From Delphinus delphis (taxonomy: Eukaryota; Chordata; Mammalia; Artiodactyla; Delphinidae): DNA of 64,000 nt. The translations under genes and the position numbers were made by a program. Below are positions 11,335 to 21,601 of this stretch, piece after piece. The stretch spans positions 76,573,281-76,637,280 of the forward strand of contig NC_082699.1 in the NCBI RefSeq assembly GCF_949987515.2, written 5' to 3'. The notes beneath the pieces were generated by a model. It had not been told where the DNA came from and did not search any database. It saw nothing but the letters and a program-made list of their open reading frames with translations. Each line of letters opens with the position of its first letter. Positions within the stretch are counted from its first letter, which is position 1.

Positions 11335-11800
11335 AACCTGCATTCACTATGTGTCAACACAAGAGCAGAAAAATGGGTCCCTGCCCTCATGGGGCTCCCA
11401 TTCTAGTGCGAGAGACAGGCATGACTAGGACCTGCCATCGGCCCATGTCTTTGTTCATTTCTTGAGCTGATGGCCGCTGTTGGGAACTAAGGAGAGTGAT
11501 GCAGGGGCGGCCTTGGGGGCAGAGGCCACACACTGGGGCAGCCCTGCGGGGAGGCGGCTCGTGAACAGACCCTAGGACGGAAACGAGCCTGCAGGATAAG
11601 AATGTCCAAGGCAGAAGGACCAGTAAGGGCCTCCGTGGGTCCCAGAACAGAGAGTGCATGGAGGAAGGGGCCCAGGTAAGCGGACACTGACAGAGGCCAG
11701 GCCACGTGGGGTCTTGTCACCGAGGTGCTCAGCTTGGATTCATCCTAAGCTAAATGGAAACCAAGGGCAGGCCTTGAGCCAGCAGGCTTTTTACCTTCTC
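11335..11800 (-). mobile_element. L2 LINE fragment, reverse orientation
   Basis: 'gtccctgccctcatggggct', 'cccattctagtgcgagagac', then 'ggccaggccacgtggggtct' and 'ttggattcatcctaagc' follow the reverse complement of L2 from its 3' end into ORF2. Open frames on the minus strand here are broken relics. Confidence 0.65.
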
Positions 11801-12599
11801 AAGGATTCTCCCGGCTGCTGAATTGCAGAGTGGTTCGCGGTGCCCGAGCCGGAGCAGAAGGCCACCCCAGCGGTGGGTGAGCGATGCAGCCATGGGGGGC
11901 GCCGTCCTTATTAGCTGTGATACTGGGGTGTCATAAGCTCCAGGTCCAACACCCTGCGATTCCAGAAGTCTCAGGGTTTCCTCCTCCCCACGGACCAGGC
12001 ACCAGTAGGTGTCACCAGAGACAAAGGCTTCGCCATTGGTGCAGATGGTGGAGAGGGTCTCGCAGGATCCGCAGTGTATCCCGGGGATCATTAGATATTG
12101 TTCGCTCCAACAGACGTGCAAAGCAAGTACCTCCGTTATTCCAAGGAGAAAACAGGCTCAGTGAGGTTTCATGAGGCACCCAAAGGTAACAGAGCTCCCC
12201 ATTGGTGGGCTCAGGGTTCGAGCTGGTGTTTGACTGGTGCCCAAGCCCCATCTTCCCAGCACGTGGAGCATTTGTGCAGAAGGAGAAACCCCACACCCAT
12301 GTGGGGGGAAGGGGCCACCTCTTCTGAGAGGCTACCGCCAGGGGGAGCTTCTGGGGGGCGCCGTGAATCATCCCTGCTAAGCGGAACTTGTGGCACTCTG
12401 ACAACAGCCAGGGGTGGTGGCGGCCAGGTATCAATCGCAGACCAGCAGGATTCAGAGGTGGTGTCCATCAGGACCCTAGACATTCCTGTTCACGTTCATT
12501 CGTGTTGGGATGTGGCGACGGTTAAAGTGATAATAAATATCATCTCACGTGCTCTCCATTCTTTAACAAGACTCAGACCCACCCCACGCTGGCTCATGC
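11801..12599. other. Unassigned sequence with a MIR remnant
   Basis: About 12140-12240 resembles MIR in reverse ('gagaaaacaggctcagtgag'). The remainder has no recognised family. The longest open frame of the window (247 codons, plus, 12098-12841) crosses this MIR-like piece, an L2 end and another MIR, so it is judged non-coding. Confidence 0.45.
12335..12348 (+). promoter_or_regulatory. CTCF-like core motif
   Basis: 'ccgccagggggagc' matches the core of the CTCF consensus closely. It lies outside any repeat that I recognise. Single motif matches are common by chance and nothing else here indicates occupancy. Confidence 0.3.
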
Positions 12600-12730
12600 C
12601 TCACTGGATCCCTTTGTTCACACAATATTTATCCAACTTCTATAAGCAACCCTTCTCCCGGCTGCTAGGAAAAGAACAGCAAACAGAAGACAGCAAGCCC
12701 TGCCCTCTTGAGGGTCACTTTCCACCTGCT
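12600..12730 (-). mobile_element. L2 3' end fragment
   Basis: 'cacacaatatttatccaact' leads into 'ccctgccctcttgagggtca', the reverse of the L2 3' end. Confidence 0.55.
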
Positions 12731-12734
12731 GGAT

Positions 12735-12900
12735 TTAGTTTAATTTGTTCAACTTCCCCAGGTGGGTATAATTACCCTCATTTTACAGATGGGCAAACTG
12801 AGGCTGAGAGATTTAACAGCCCACCCAAGACACACAGCTAGGAGGTGGCAGAGACAGGATTCAAACGCCGATCTGACTGACCGTTGGGGGCTTGTTTCTA
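12735..12900 (-). mobile_element. MIR element
   Basis: 'ttacagatgggcaaactgag', 'gacacacagctaggaggtgg' and 'gacaggattcaaacgc' are the MIR core and tRNA-like part in reverse. It is well preserved for this family. Confidence 0.8.
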
Positions 12901-13029
12901 CCCTCAGTCACGACACCCCCCTGGGAAGGCAGTGGGCAGCAATGAGCCCTGGGGAGCCTGAGCTCATTTAAGCCCCAGGGAACAGAAGTTCTACTGCTCA
13001 CACATGGGCCTGTGTGAACTGCTGTCTGT

Positions 13030-13450
13030 TACTCCCCTACAATGCACTGGGTGCTTTAACAGGTGCTTCATATGCCCCACTGTCTCCAGGTTGGACCATC
13101 CTATGAGTTCCATCCCCATTTTGCTTAAGAAGAAGGTGATGCTCAGAGAGGATTAAGCCATTGACCATAGCCATAGAGTTAGGGTTGCAACACAAAACCC
13201 TCAATCCGTGTCCCCTAGCTCTGCCTCCCAGGGAAGGAAAGACCAAAGGAGGGAGGACGCATCTTGATGGCAGGCGCTGTGCTAAGTGTTTCTCCATTGA
13301 GCATTCGTGGATTTGAACCTGGAGAGTGTGGGTTCCGACCCACCTGGACTACCTGTTGGCTGTGTCTCAGCCATGTAACCTCTATGTGAAGTGGGTACTA
13401 TGCTAATATCTACCCAGTTCCCTCGGGTGATCGGCTGGTGAGTAAGAATC
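13030..13450. mobile_element. Two MIR elements in opposite orientations
   Basis: About 13030-13215 reads in reverse ('gaagaaggtgatgctcagag', 'catagccatagagttagg'). About 13285-13450 reads forward ('ttcgtggatttgaacctgg', 'tgttggctgtgtctcagcc', 'atgtaacctctatgtgaag'). Confidence 0.6.
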
Positions 13451-13949
13451 ACACAAAGGGAGGCTTTTTCATCAAGCGTACGGCATCGTGTGAGTGGTGC
13501 TGAACTCCGGGTCGCTTGCGGAAGGTGTGGGCAGGTTTGGGCTCTGAGGGACCTCAGCGGCTGCTCCTCCGGGGCCCTACGACACCCACCTCTCTGATGG
13601 CCCATGGGAGGGGTCACAGCAGCCACCATGCAACTCCCACAGGGGCGTTGCTCTTTGGAACATCACCATCATGGCTTCTCCCTGGAGTCTGAAGCATCCT
13701 GGCTCATAGGCTACGGGGGAGGGGAGGGGAGGGGCTTTCCCTGCAGGGCCCGCCTTCATGCAGGTGCTCTGGGTCCTTTCTGAAGAGTTCCACATGCTGG
13801 AACTTCTCCAAGTCCTCTTGGCCCCTGCTGGCAGAGACAGGTGTAAGATGAGGGCTACGTTGCAGTGGAATTTTGCTACCAGAAGGCAGAGGAGAAGGAA
13901 GATTCAGGACAAACGTGTTGTGCAGTGAGGAATGAAGCTGAAAGGCACC
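13451..13949. other. Unassigned sequence
   Basis: No repeat or gene recognised. It contains a short 'ggggaggggaggggaggggc' purine run near 13714-13733 that could form a G-quadruplex. Confidence 0.4.
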
Positions 13950-14060
13950 CGCTTTGGGGTCAGAGAACTAGTTTAAGTGCCTTCGCTGCCTCACATTAGC
14001 CGGGTCAAGTACCTGCTCTCCTGGAACCTCGGCTTCCCCGGCCGTTGTACGACACGTGGG
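13950..14060 (+). mobile_element. MIR fragment
   Basis: 'tttggggtcagagaactag', 'gccgggtcaagtacctgctc' and 'ctcggcttccccggcc' follow MIR in the forward direction. The element is diverged. Confidence 0.5.
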
Positions 14061-14144
14061 GAAGATAATGGCCCACAGGCAGAGATGCTGAAAGTGTCAA
14101 AGGTTAATAAGCATTTACTGGGCGCCCATTAGGCACTTTAAATA

Positions 14145-14660
14145 ATGTTGGTGTTGGTTATTCTTGTGAAATTGCCTGTTTCTTGTTATAACCAATACGT
14201 TGGCCATCAGAAGAGTCTGAAGAAACAGGCAAGATAAAAAGTTCACCCACTTATCCAGAAACAATCAATGCGAATATAAAAATACATGTAATTTCAGATA
14301 ATTTTCTACTTGAATATGATTACTTACCAAAAGAATGGAATCATAGCTCACATACCTATTTATAACCTGCTTTTTTCTCCACTTAACAACCTCTCATGAC
14401 CATTTTCCCAGCTCAGTAAACTCATCTCTACTGTGGCCTTACAGGGACCACAGGTGTTTTATTACATGCATGGTGTACATTATTGAGCTGATTCCTAGGT
14501 GTTGAAAATCAAGTGGTTTCCAATGCTTCTGTAAGAAAGAGCATTACATTAAAAACCATTCTCTTCTTTATTCCCAACACTCACACGACAACCTTGTGAG
14601 GTGGGCGTTATCACATTCACTTTTTAAATTATATAGTATTGGAAAGTGTGTTATAACTCA
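14145..14660 (-). mobile_element. Old L1 3'-region fragment (L1ME-like)
   Basis: 'cctattataacctgc'-type sequence near 14356-14372, 'ccacttaacaacctctcatg' and 'gttgaaaatcaagtggtttcc' follow the common reverse-oriented L1M 3' region. It is diverged and not coding. Confidence 0.45.
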
Positions 14661-14780
14661 TAGGACATCACAGAGATATGGCATCAAAGTTTGTTACGAA
14701 GAGGCCCCAGCCTCACCTTTTCTTGGGCATGATAATACCCATAACAGCAGCTGAAAGCCTCTGGAAACACCTTGCAAAAG

Positions 14781-14785
<5 letters not shown>

Positions 14786-14831
<46 letters not shown>
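14786..14831. repeat. (CA)n microsatellite, 23 units
   Basis: Uninterrupted AC dinucleotides over 46 bp. This length is usually polymorphic in mammals. Confidence 0.98.
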
Positions 14832-14833
<2 letters not shown>

Positions 14834-14844
14834 AAACAATATAG

Positions 14845-15151
14845 TAATATACCGAATTAGCAAAGATCAAAAGTCTAAGGATATTCATCGTGAGTGAGGA
14901 CATGAGAACACTGGTATTCACATGCTCTACCAGAAAGGTGTGTCAGCTGCCACAGTCTTCGGGGAGGTTGTAAAAGTCCTTATGAGAAGGGTGTTTTCCC
15001 TTTGAGCAATTCCAAGTCTTATGATTTATACTAAAGAAAACAAAAAGAAAAAAAGCAGACATAAGAATGTTCACTACAATACTGCTAAAGACAAAAATTT
15101 AAAATATGAAAAAGCCCAAATAACCATCCATATGGCAATGGGAATGGTTAA

Positions 15152-15199
<48 letters not shown>

Positions 15200-15245
15200 A
15201 TATACAGTGGAATTCCAGGCAGCTCTTAAAATGGTGGCTATAAAA
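14845..15245 (+). mobile_element. Old L1 3' UTR fragment (L1ME-like) carrying a CA repeat
   Basis: 'aagaatgttcactacaatac', 'cccaaataaccatccatatg' and 'cagtggaattccaggcagct' follow the 3' part of old L1 elements in sense orientation. A CA microsatellite has grown inside it. Confidence 0.6.
15154..15195. repeat. (CA)n microsatellite, 21 units
   Basis: Uninterrupted AC dinucleotides over 42 bp, inside the old L1 fragment. Confidence 0.98.
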
Positions 15246-15322
15246 ATGTATTTATATTTATATATATTATATAATATATATATAAATATATATATATTTA
15301 TATTTATCTTATATTTATATCT
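15246..15322. repeat. AT-rich low-complexity tract
   Basis: Runs of 'tatata' and 'tatttata' follow the CA repeat and end just before the SINE. Parts are self-complementary and can form a hairpin. Confidence 0.9.
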
Positions 15323-15337
15323 TAAAGAAAAACTTTC

Positions 15338-15637
15338 TTGGGGCTTCCCTGGTGGCGCAGTGGCTGAGAACCTGCCTGCTAATGCAGGGGACATGGGTTC
15401 GAGCCCTGGTCTGGGAGGATCCCACATGCTGCGGAGCAACTAGGCCCGTGAGCCACAACTACTGATCCTGCGCGTCTGGAGCCTGTGCTCCGCAACAAGA
15501 GAGGCCCTGATAGTGAGAGGCCTGAGCACCGCGATGAAGAGTGGCCCCCGCTCGCCGCAACTAGAAAAAGCCCTCGCACGGAAACGAAGACCCAACGCAG
15601 CCCCAAATAAAAATAAATAAATAAATAAGCTTTCATT
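15338..15637 (+). mobile_element. CHR-type SINE, long form
   Basis: Complete tRNA head with A box 'tggcgcagtgg' and B box 'gggttcgagccc', then the long body. It ends in an A-rich (ataa)n tail at about 15608-15632. Flanks 'aactttcttg' and 'agctttcatt' may be a decayed target-site duplication. Confidence 0.93.
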
Positions 15638-16029
15638 TAAAAAAAAAAAGTCTGTACGCTGCTGAGCTGAGCGAAATCCCTGCCTTGGCAGAACTGGTCA
15701 CTAATAGAATAAAAGCATTTTGAGTGTGTTTGCCCAATTGTTAGACCGAGAGATCTTTCTTGGGAGCATTTCTTCTTGACACAGAAGCCTGTCTTTTGTC
15801 TCGAGGGCAATGGCGTCTCCAGCGCCTTCAGGATAATTGTGGCCCAGGGCCAGGCAGGGCTCAGTCTTGGGGGCTGTAATCCTACAGCAAATTTGTTTTA
15901 AGGCTGCAAAGGGCTTACGAGTTCAGGAGGCCTCACCAAAGAGCCCTTTGTAGCTTTTAAAAATTGTCTCCTAAAGGACCAGGAATGGACTAAATTGTGA
16001 GTATGTGAGAATAAAGTGTGATGTGGCAG
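15638..16029. other. Mostly unassigned; possible L2 remnant at its start
   Basis: About 15645-15720 ('gaaatccctgccttggcaga') could be a reversed L2 end. The rest is not recognised. Confidence 0.35.
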
Positions 16030-16230
16030 AAACATTTCTAAAAGGAGCTATCAGGTGTCCTGGCTTCTGGCCCCTGTGACTTTGGACGACTCACCACCTC
16101 CCTCTGGGACTCCATTTCCTCCACTATGTGAATACAAGTTTGAGTACGATCATTTCGACAGTCCTTAGAACTGTGTGAAACTGCGCCTGTGCATCCAACT
16201 GTGAAGGTGGGGTTCTCTCAGTTGGCTTGT
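16030..16230 (+). mobile_element. MIR fragment
   Basis: 'ctgtgactttggacgactca' and 'gggactccatttcctccact' follow the forward MIR consensus. Confidence 0.55.
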
Positions 16231-16269
16231 GAAGCTTTATACTGAACCTCATTTTGCACACATGTTAAA

Positions 16270-16705
16270 GGGGGCCTTGCGGATGGAATTGTATCCCCAC
16301 CAAATTGATACGTTGGAGGCTTAACTTCCAGTAGCTCAGAATATGACCTTGACTGAAAATAGGATTATTGCAGATGTAATTAGTAAAGTTAAGCTGAGGT
16401 TATACTGGAGTCGGGGGCCCCTTAATCCAATGTCATTAAAAAGGGGAACTTTAGGCACAGACATGCATGCACGTAGAACCCCGTGTGAAAGGAAAAGCAG
16501 AGATGAGGATAATGTTTCTACAAGTCAAGGAACTCCAAAGATTGCCACAAAACCAGGAGAAGCTGAGAGTTCCTTCACAGCCTCAGAAGGAACCAACCCG
16601 GCCCACACCTTGATCTTAGACTTCCAGCCTCCAGAACGATGAGATAATACATTTCTGTTTCTTAAGCCACCCATTTCGTGGTAGGCAGCCCTCACAAATT
16701 AATAA
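16270..16705 (+). mobile_element. MLT1-type MaLR solo LTR
   Basis: The order 'ggatggaattgtatcccc', 'aatatgaccttgactgaaaa', 'cttagacttccagcctccag', 'aatacatttctgtttcttaa' is that of an MLT1 LTR in sense orientation, including the 3' end. No MaLR internal sequence is adjacent. The 99-codon open frame inside it is incidental. Confidence 0.75.
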
Positions 16706-16794
16706 AGGGAGAAATCCATGACGTAACTTAGATTTCACTGTCTAGACTCCTGTAAGGCTCCAGCCAAAGTCATCATCATCACCACCAACAGAAA

Positions 16795-16852
16795 AGGTAC
16801 GTAATTGTGTAAGGTACCTTGTAAAAGGTACGTAACTGTGAGGACCTTGTAT
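16795..16852. repeat. Imperfect 31-bp tandem duplication
   Basis: 'aaaggtacgtaattgtg' and 'aaaggtacgtaactgtg' begin two adjacent copies, each followed by a variant of 'aggaccttgt'. Confidence 0.75.
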
Positions 16853-16869
16853 TTTATTTTGAGGCTCAA

Positions 16870-17000
16870 GTGACCTAGTTTGAACTTGGAGAAGGCTTAC
16901 CCTGGGTTCTTTACCCAGTTCACTGTGTGCCTTTGTGTAAACTACTGAACATCTCTGTACTTCAGGAGAATGGGGGAAGCAATCTCAGAATATTAGCGTT
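16870..17000 (+). mobile_element. MIR fragment
   Basis: 'cactgtgtgcctttgtgtaa' and 'acttcaggagaatgggggaa' resemble forward MIR. The match is diverged. Confidence 0.4.
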
Positions 17001-17887
17001 GTGACAGATTCTTAGGAAGTGGCCCCAATGACCATGCCTCCATCAGTACCCCCATTTGTGCAGGTTCCTCCCATGGCGAATCAGGCTGTCTTTCTGGACC
17101 AGTGGAACACAGTGGGTAGGATATCATGCAACTTCCAGAGCGTAGGCTGGAAGAGGTGTTGCAGCCTTTTGCTTTTGCTGTCTGGGAACTCGGCCCTGAC
17201 AGGGTCCCTTGTGTGGAAGCTGGTGGTCAGGGAAGGTTTTCCAGGTGAGGAGACCCTGGAGCCAGGTATTCCCTGGAGTTCTGAGGGGAAGCTTTGTCAT
17301 CTACCCCACTCACAGTGGCCCCTGAGGACAGAGTCCCAGCCTGGCTGTCTCTGTACCTGCAGCTCCAATCAGGGCATCTTGCTCAGAGCCACGAATCATT
17401 CTGAATGATTTGAAAGATTGAGAGAATGATGTTTTAAGTGATCTCAAAGCCCTACATTTCCACAAGTGTAGGAATATAATTTGGAGGAAAGAAAAAATTT
17501 AGAATCTCTGAATATTATTTTACTTTAGAATAGATCTTATAACACACCTACAATCTTTTTGGAGGCTTTTCAGAAAGAGAAAAATATTAAGTGGTTGACA
17601 AGGGATTAAGTTAAGAGCAAATTTCATCTAACAGGTCTCTGATAAAGTACTGAATATTAGGCAGGCAGGCGAAATCATCATGGGGGGATGGAGAGGTGGG
17701 CAAAGGCAAACTGAGAGTTAGCACACTGCAGCCTGGGGGCTCGCACACCACATGCTACCCTGGGCCAGGGCCTTGTGATGATGAAAACTATGGGCAGAAG
17801 CGAGGAGCTTACCAATGCGTCTGTGTGTGTTTTCTTTCTGCAATATTTTCTCGAATCATATGTTACATCAATGAATGATTAGGTGTT
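17001..17887. other. Unassigned sequence
   Basis: No named repeat or gene. The plus-strand frame of 129 codons at 17019-17408 has no recognisable domain; I do not call it. Confidence 0.4.
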
Positions 17888-18668
17888 TTTAAAAATGTAA
17901 TAGCTTTATTGAGGTATAATTTATGTAACATAAAATTCACGTGTTTTATGAGCACAATTAAATGATTTTATTATATTTACAGAGTTGCACAACTCTCTCC
18001 ATCATCCAGTTTTAGATCATTTCTATCAGCCCATCAGGATCCTTCACAACCAATTGCAATCACTTCTCATTTCCATCCCCAGACCTAGGCAAATATTAGT
18101 CTACTTTCTGTCTCTGTATATTTTTGATATTTCATATAAATAGCACCAGATAATAAGCCTTTGCATATCGTTTCTTTCACTTGGCATAATGTTTTTGAAG
18201 TTCATCCTGCAGCACGTATCAACACTTTATTCCTTTTTCTTGCTGAATAGTATGCCATTGTATGAATGTACCACATTTTCTTTATCCATTTAGCCCTTGG
18301 TGGACATTCAGATTATTTTCACCTTTTGGATTCAAGGAATAATGCTGCTATGAACATTCCTGTCTAACTCTTTGTGTAGACATGTCTCAATTCCTCTTGG
18401 GTAGATACCCAGGAGTAGAACTGCTGGGTCATATGGTCAATCTACACTTAGCTTTTTAAGAAACTGTCCAACTGTTTTCCAAAGTGGCTGCACTGTTTCA
18501 CATTCTACCCGTGGAGTAGGAGAATTCTGGTCTCCCCGTATCTTCACCAGCACTTGTCTTTACGTGTCTTTTTGATTATTGCCACCCAAGTGGGTGTTAA
18601 GTCATATACCATTGGGGTTTTAATCTTCATTCCCTTAATAAATAATGATGTTTGGTATCTCTTCATGA
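17888..18668 (-). mobile_element. Old L1 (L1M) 3' region, reverse orientation
   Basis: It begins with the reversed 3' UTR ('tagctttattgaggtataat') and continues into reversed ORF2 end sequence ('ccatttagcccttggtggac', 'ctgctgggtcatatggtc', 'ttccaaagtggctgcactg'). The reading frame is destroyed. Confidence 0.88.
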
Positions 18669-18674
18669 GTCAGT

Positions 18675-18970
18675 AGATTTTTTCTACAGTAATGAACTAC
18701 CTCAAAACTTAGTAGATTAAGACAACTACTGTTCATTTATCCTAAAATTTGGGTTGGGTTCCACTGGTGTCCCTTCTGTTTTCAGCTCTACTGAGACATG
18801 TCTCTGTAGCGGTTGCAGTTTGCCTGGGGCTGGCCGGTCCACGATGGCCTCGGCTGGATTAGCTGGTATCTGCACTGTGGTCCCTCTTCTCCAGCACTGT
18901 CTGGGGTTTGTTCACACGGCCACTGGGCCGGCCCCTAAGAGGATGAACAGAAATGTGCAAGTTCCCTCCA
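18675..18970 (-). mobile_element. MLT1J-like MaLR LTR fragment
   Basis: 'ctacctcaaaacttagtaga' is the reversed 3' end of the older MLT1 subfamilies. The following part ('tcggctggattagctggtat') is diverged interior. A better-preserved relative is at 42712-43160. Confidence 0.5.
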
Positions 18971-19004
18971 GTCCCGGGCTCCGGGGCACACTGCCCCTTC
19001 TACG

Positions 19005-19270
19005 TGCAAATCAAGCAAGTACTTGGCAAGTCACTGGACCTCTCTGTGTCTCAGCTCCCTCACCTGTTAAACAGAGAACAATAGAGATTTCATAGGTTTG
19101 TCAGAGGAATTATATGAGGTATCACATGACAAGAACTTAGACAGTGCCCAGCACCCCTAAGTGTGCAATCCCTGTTATTTTTCTTATTTTTCAACCCTCA
19201 GTTTCTTCACCTGTTAAGTACCTCACAAGTTTGCAAGGATCGCGTGAGATAAATGGAGGTGGGGATGTTT
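19005..19270 (+). mobile_element. Two consecutive MIR fragments
   Basis: About 19005-19160 has 'cttggcaagtcactggacct', 'tctcagctccctcacctgtt' and 'tatatgaggtatcacatgac'. About 19165-19270 has 'caaccctcagtttcttcacc' and 'aggatcgcgtgagataaatg'. Both read forward. Confidence 0.65.
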
Positions 19271-19394
19271 TACAAAGTGAAATTCACTATGTGATGTTTG
19301 CTGTCTTTGCATTTATAACAGAACACTATGGAGAAGGATAACAGTCTGAGCTACACCATGGACACAGGTGGTGGTACTGGGGATTTCATTGTCC

Positions 19395-20620
19395 TTTTTG
19401 TTTTCACTCATTCATTCATGGGCTGGGCATTCTATTGTGTGCTGGGCCCACTGTCTAAAGCACGGCCTGCATTGAGCTTGAAGTCCAGTGATGGAGGCAG
19501 AAAAAGATCATTAAATATGATGGAGTCAGGGCTTCCCTGGTGGCACAGTGGTTGAGAGTCCGCCTTCTGATGCAGGGGACACAGGTTCGTGCCCCGGTCT
19601 GGGAGGATCCCGCATGCCGCGGAGTGGCTGGGCCCGTGAGCCATGGCCACTGAGCCTGCGTGTCCGGAGCCTGTGCTCCGCAATGGGAGAGGCCACAGCA
19701 GTGAGAGGCCCACGTACCGCAAAAGAAACAAAACAAACAAACGAAAAAATATGATGGAGTCAGTGTACGGAGCCCAAGATGAGGGTTATCAAACCCAGTC
19801 TAGGGAGAAGAGGAAAAGTTTCCTGGAAGAGGGGATGCCTGAACTGAGCTCAGAAGGATGGCTGGGGAGTGGGCAGGTGGGCAAGGTTGTGCACCAGTAA
19901 TAACATTCCCCTCTTCCTAAATCCCTCACAGGACGAGCGAGAGCATGTGGCGTATTCTAGAGGGAAGTCGAGTGTCTCAGAATTGGAAGGTGATGGGCTG
20001 GCGAGAGCTCAGGCTGGAGAGGTAAGGTGGAATTCACGGGGAGAGAGGGCTTTCACATTTGAAGAAAGGCATCTACCAAGGCAGCCCGAGCCTTCCTTTG
20101 TGACTTAGAGAAGGAGCTCGTGCTTTACCGGGAGGGCCTCTGGGGACCAGGGCAAGTCTGCAGGCATGGGGGCCTCCTTTGATTTGCTTCCAGGCAGAGA
20201 GCCACAGCAACGTTGGAGAGGACGGGCTAGAACAGAAGAGGGACCAGTAAGGGGGCCGATGCAGCGGTCTCAGAAAAGGCACAGAAAAGGGGAGAGGTGC
20301 CTGTTCAAGACTCCAGGGCGCGGTGGGAAGTAGGTTGAGGAAGATGTGTGGGGAGGAGTCTGGCTTGAGTGACTGGGTGCCAGTTACTGAGGGGAGGCAA
20401 CACGGGCTTGGAGCAGGTGGAGGGCAGTAACGAGTTCAGGTTCAGACACCTTGATTTTCAGGTGTCTGTGGGACATCCAAGGAGGCCATCCAAGGGCAGG
20501 TGAATACATACATGTGTCCTTCAGGAGAAATCTAGGCTGGAGATGGATTTGGGAGATATTATCATAAAGGATACCAATGGATGCCTGGAAGCAGTGAGGG
20601 AAAGAAGAGGAGGAACAGAA
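19395..20620 (-). mobile_element. Long L2 LINE fragment, split by a SINE
   Basis: This is the longest L2 remnant in the window. It begins with the reversed 3' end ('cattcattcatgggctgggc'), resumes after the SINE with 'agtttcctggaagaggggat', and runs on through reversed ORF2 sequence. Recognisable late landmarks are 'ggtgtctgtgggacatccaa' and 'ctggagatggatttgggaga'. No intact reading frame remains. Confidence 0.7.
19530..19746 (+). mobile_element. CHR SINE, full length with perfect target duplication
   Basis: Complete short-form copy with A box 'tggcacagtgg', B box 'ggttcgtgcccc', cetacean-type body and an A-rich (aaac)n tail. The 17-bp duplication 'aaatatgatggagtcag' flanks it at 19513-19529 and 19747-19763 without mismatch, so the insertion is comparatively young. 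It lies within the L2. Confidence 0.97.
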
Positions 20621-20823
20621 GCCAGAAGGAATCTCTGGGTTATTTTCACTATACTTTCACCCCAACCCAGGGAAAGCTTACATTTCTTCTCCATCATTCA
20701 CTTTCTTTCCCTGATTTTCCACTGACTTTTATGGTGGAGAGTACAGTGCAGTGTGTTTTGACACACATAAAATACTGAGTAGAACAGGGTGTGCGCAGGT
20801 GGAGAATCATTTTCATAATTCTT

Positions 20824-21036
20824 TTTTTTTTTTTTTTTTTTTTTTGTGGTGCGCAGGCCTCTCACTGCTGTGGCCTCTCCCATTGCGGAGCACAGGCTCC
20901 GGACGCACAGGCTCAGTGGCCATGGCTCACGGGCCCAGCCGCTCCGCGGCATGCGGGATCCTCCTGGGCCGGGGCACGAACCTGTGTCCCCTGCATCGGC
21001 AGGCGGACTCCCAACCACTGCGCCACCAGGGAAGCC
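20824..21036 (-). mobile_element. CHR SINE, full length with perfect target duplication
   Basis: Reverse-oriented copy starting with a long T-run (the reversed A-tail) and ending in 'gccaccagggaagcc', the reversed head. The 16-bp duplication 'cattttcataattctt' is at 20808-20823 and 21037-21052. Confidence 0.97.
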
Positions 21037-21094
21037 CATTTTCATAATTCTTCGTTCTGGTCCTCAGCACCGCACTGGGAGGTAGGTAAGCCCG

Positions 21095-21215
21095 TTTAAT
21101 ACCCTTCGGAGGCATCCAGCAAGACGGCTAGCATCACCCCTTCTTTACAGCTTAGAAGACTAATGCTCAGAGATGGCAAGTAATTTGTTCAAGGTCACAG
21201 AGCTAAGGTTTGAGA
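21095..21215 (-). mobile_element. MIR fragment
   Basis: 'agactaatgctcagagatgg' and 'tgttcaaggtcacagagcta' are reversed MIR core sequence. Confidence 0.7.
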
Positions 21216-21239
21216 CCCCCAAGAAGGGATGGGGGAAGG

Positions 21240-21412
21240 GCAGAGAGACAAAATCAGTCAATTCTACTCAATATTCTGTAATGACCTATATGGGAAAGAA
21301 TCTAAAAAAAGAGTGGATATATGTATATGTATAACTGATTCACTTTACTGTATACCTGAAACTAACACAATATTGTAAAACATCTATACTCCAATAAAAA
21401 TGTTTAAAAAAA
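21240..21412 (+). mobile_element. L1 3' UTR end
   Basis: 'tgtaatgacctatatgggaa', 'tataactgattcactttact' and 'ctatactccaataaaaatg' are the L1 3' terminus in sense orientation, with the L1 polyadenylation signal AATAAA. Severely 5'-truncated. Confidence 0.9.
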
Positions 21413-21558
21413 TCTGTGCCTGCCGACACTTCTACACATTACTTCATTTAATCACCGAAGTCCCTCCAGGAGGAAAGACCATGACACAGGTCCTGTGAGG
21501 CGGGGCGTGTGCTCCTCTCCCCAGCCCCGTGCTCAGCACACACTGCCTACCGCCATAT

Positions 21559-21601
21559 TGGATGGGTGAATGGATGGATGGATGGATGGATGGACGGATG
21601 G
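21559..21601. repeat. (GGAT)n tetranucleotide repeat
   Basis: About ten units of 'tgga' with interruptions at both ends ('gggtgaa' and 'cggatggg'). Confidence 0.95.

Noticed and set aside
12098..12841. 247-codon plus-strand open frame, the longest in the window
   Set aside because: It crosses a MIR remnant, a reversed L2 end and a second MIR, has no recognisable domain, and overlaps open frames on the other strand.
14786..15195. A CRISPR-like array of spaced repeats
   Set aside because: These are CA microsatellites in mammalian DNA; there are no direct repeats with unique spacers.
19530..19746. A and B box promoter elements that could suggest a tRNA gene
   Set aside because: They belong to the head of a CHR SINE; the sequence does not fold as a functional tRNA and has a SINE body, tail and target duplication.
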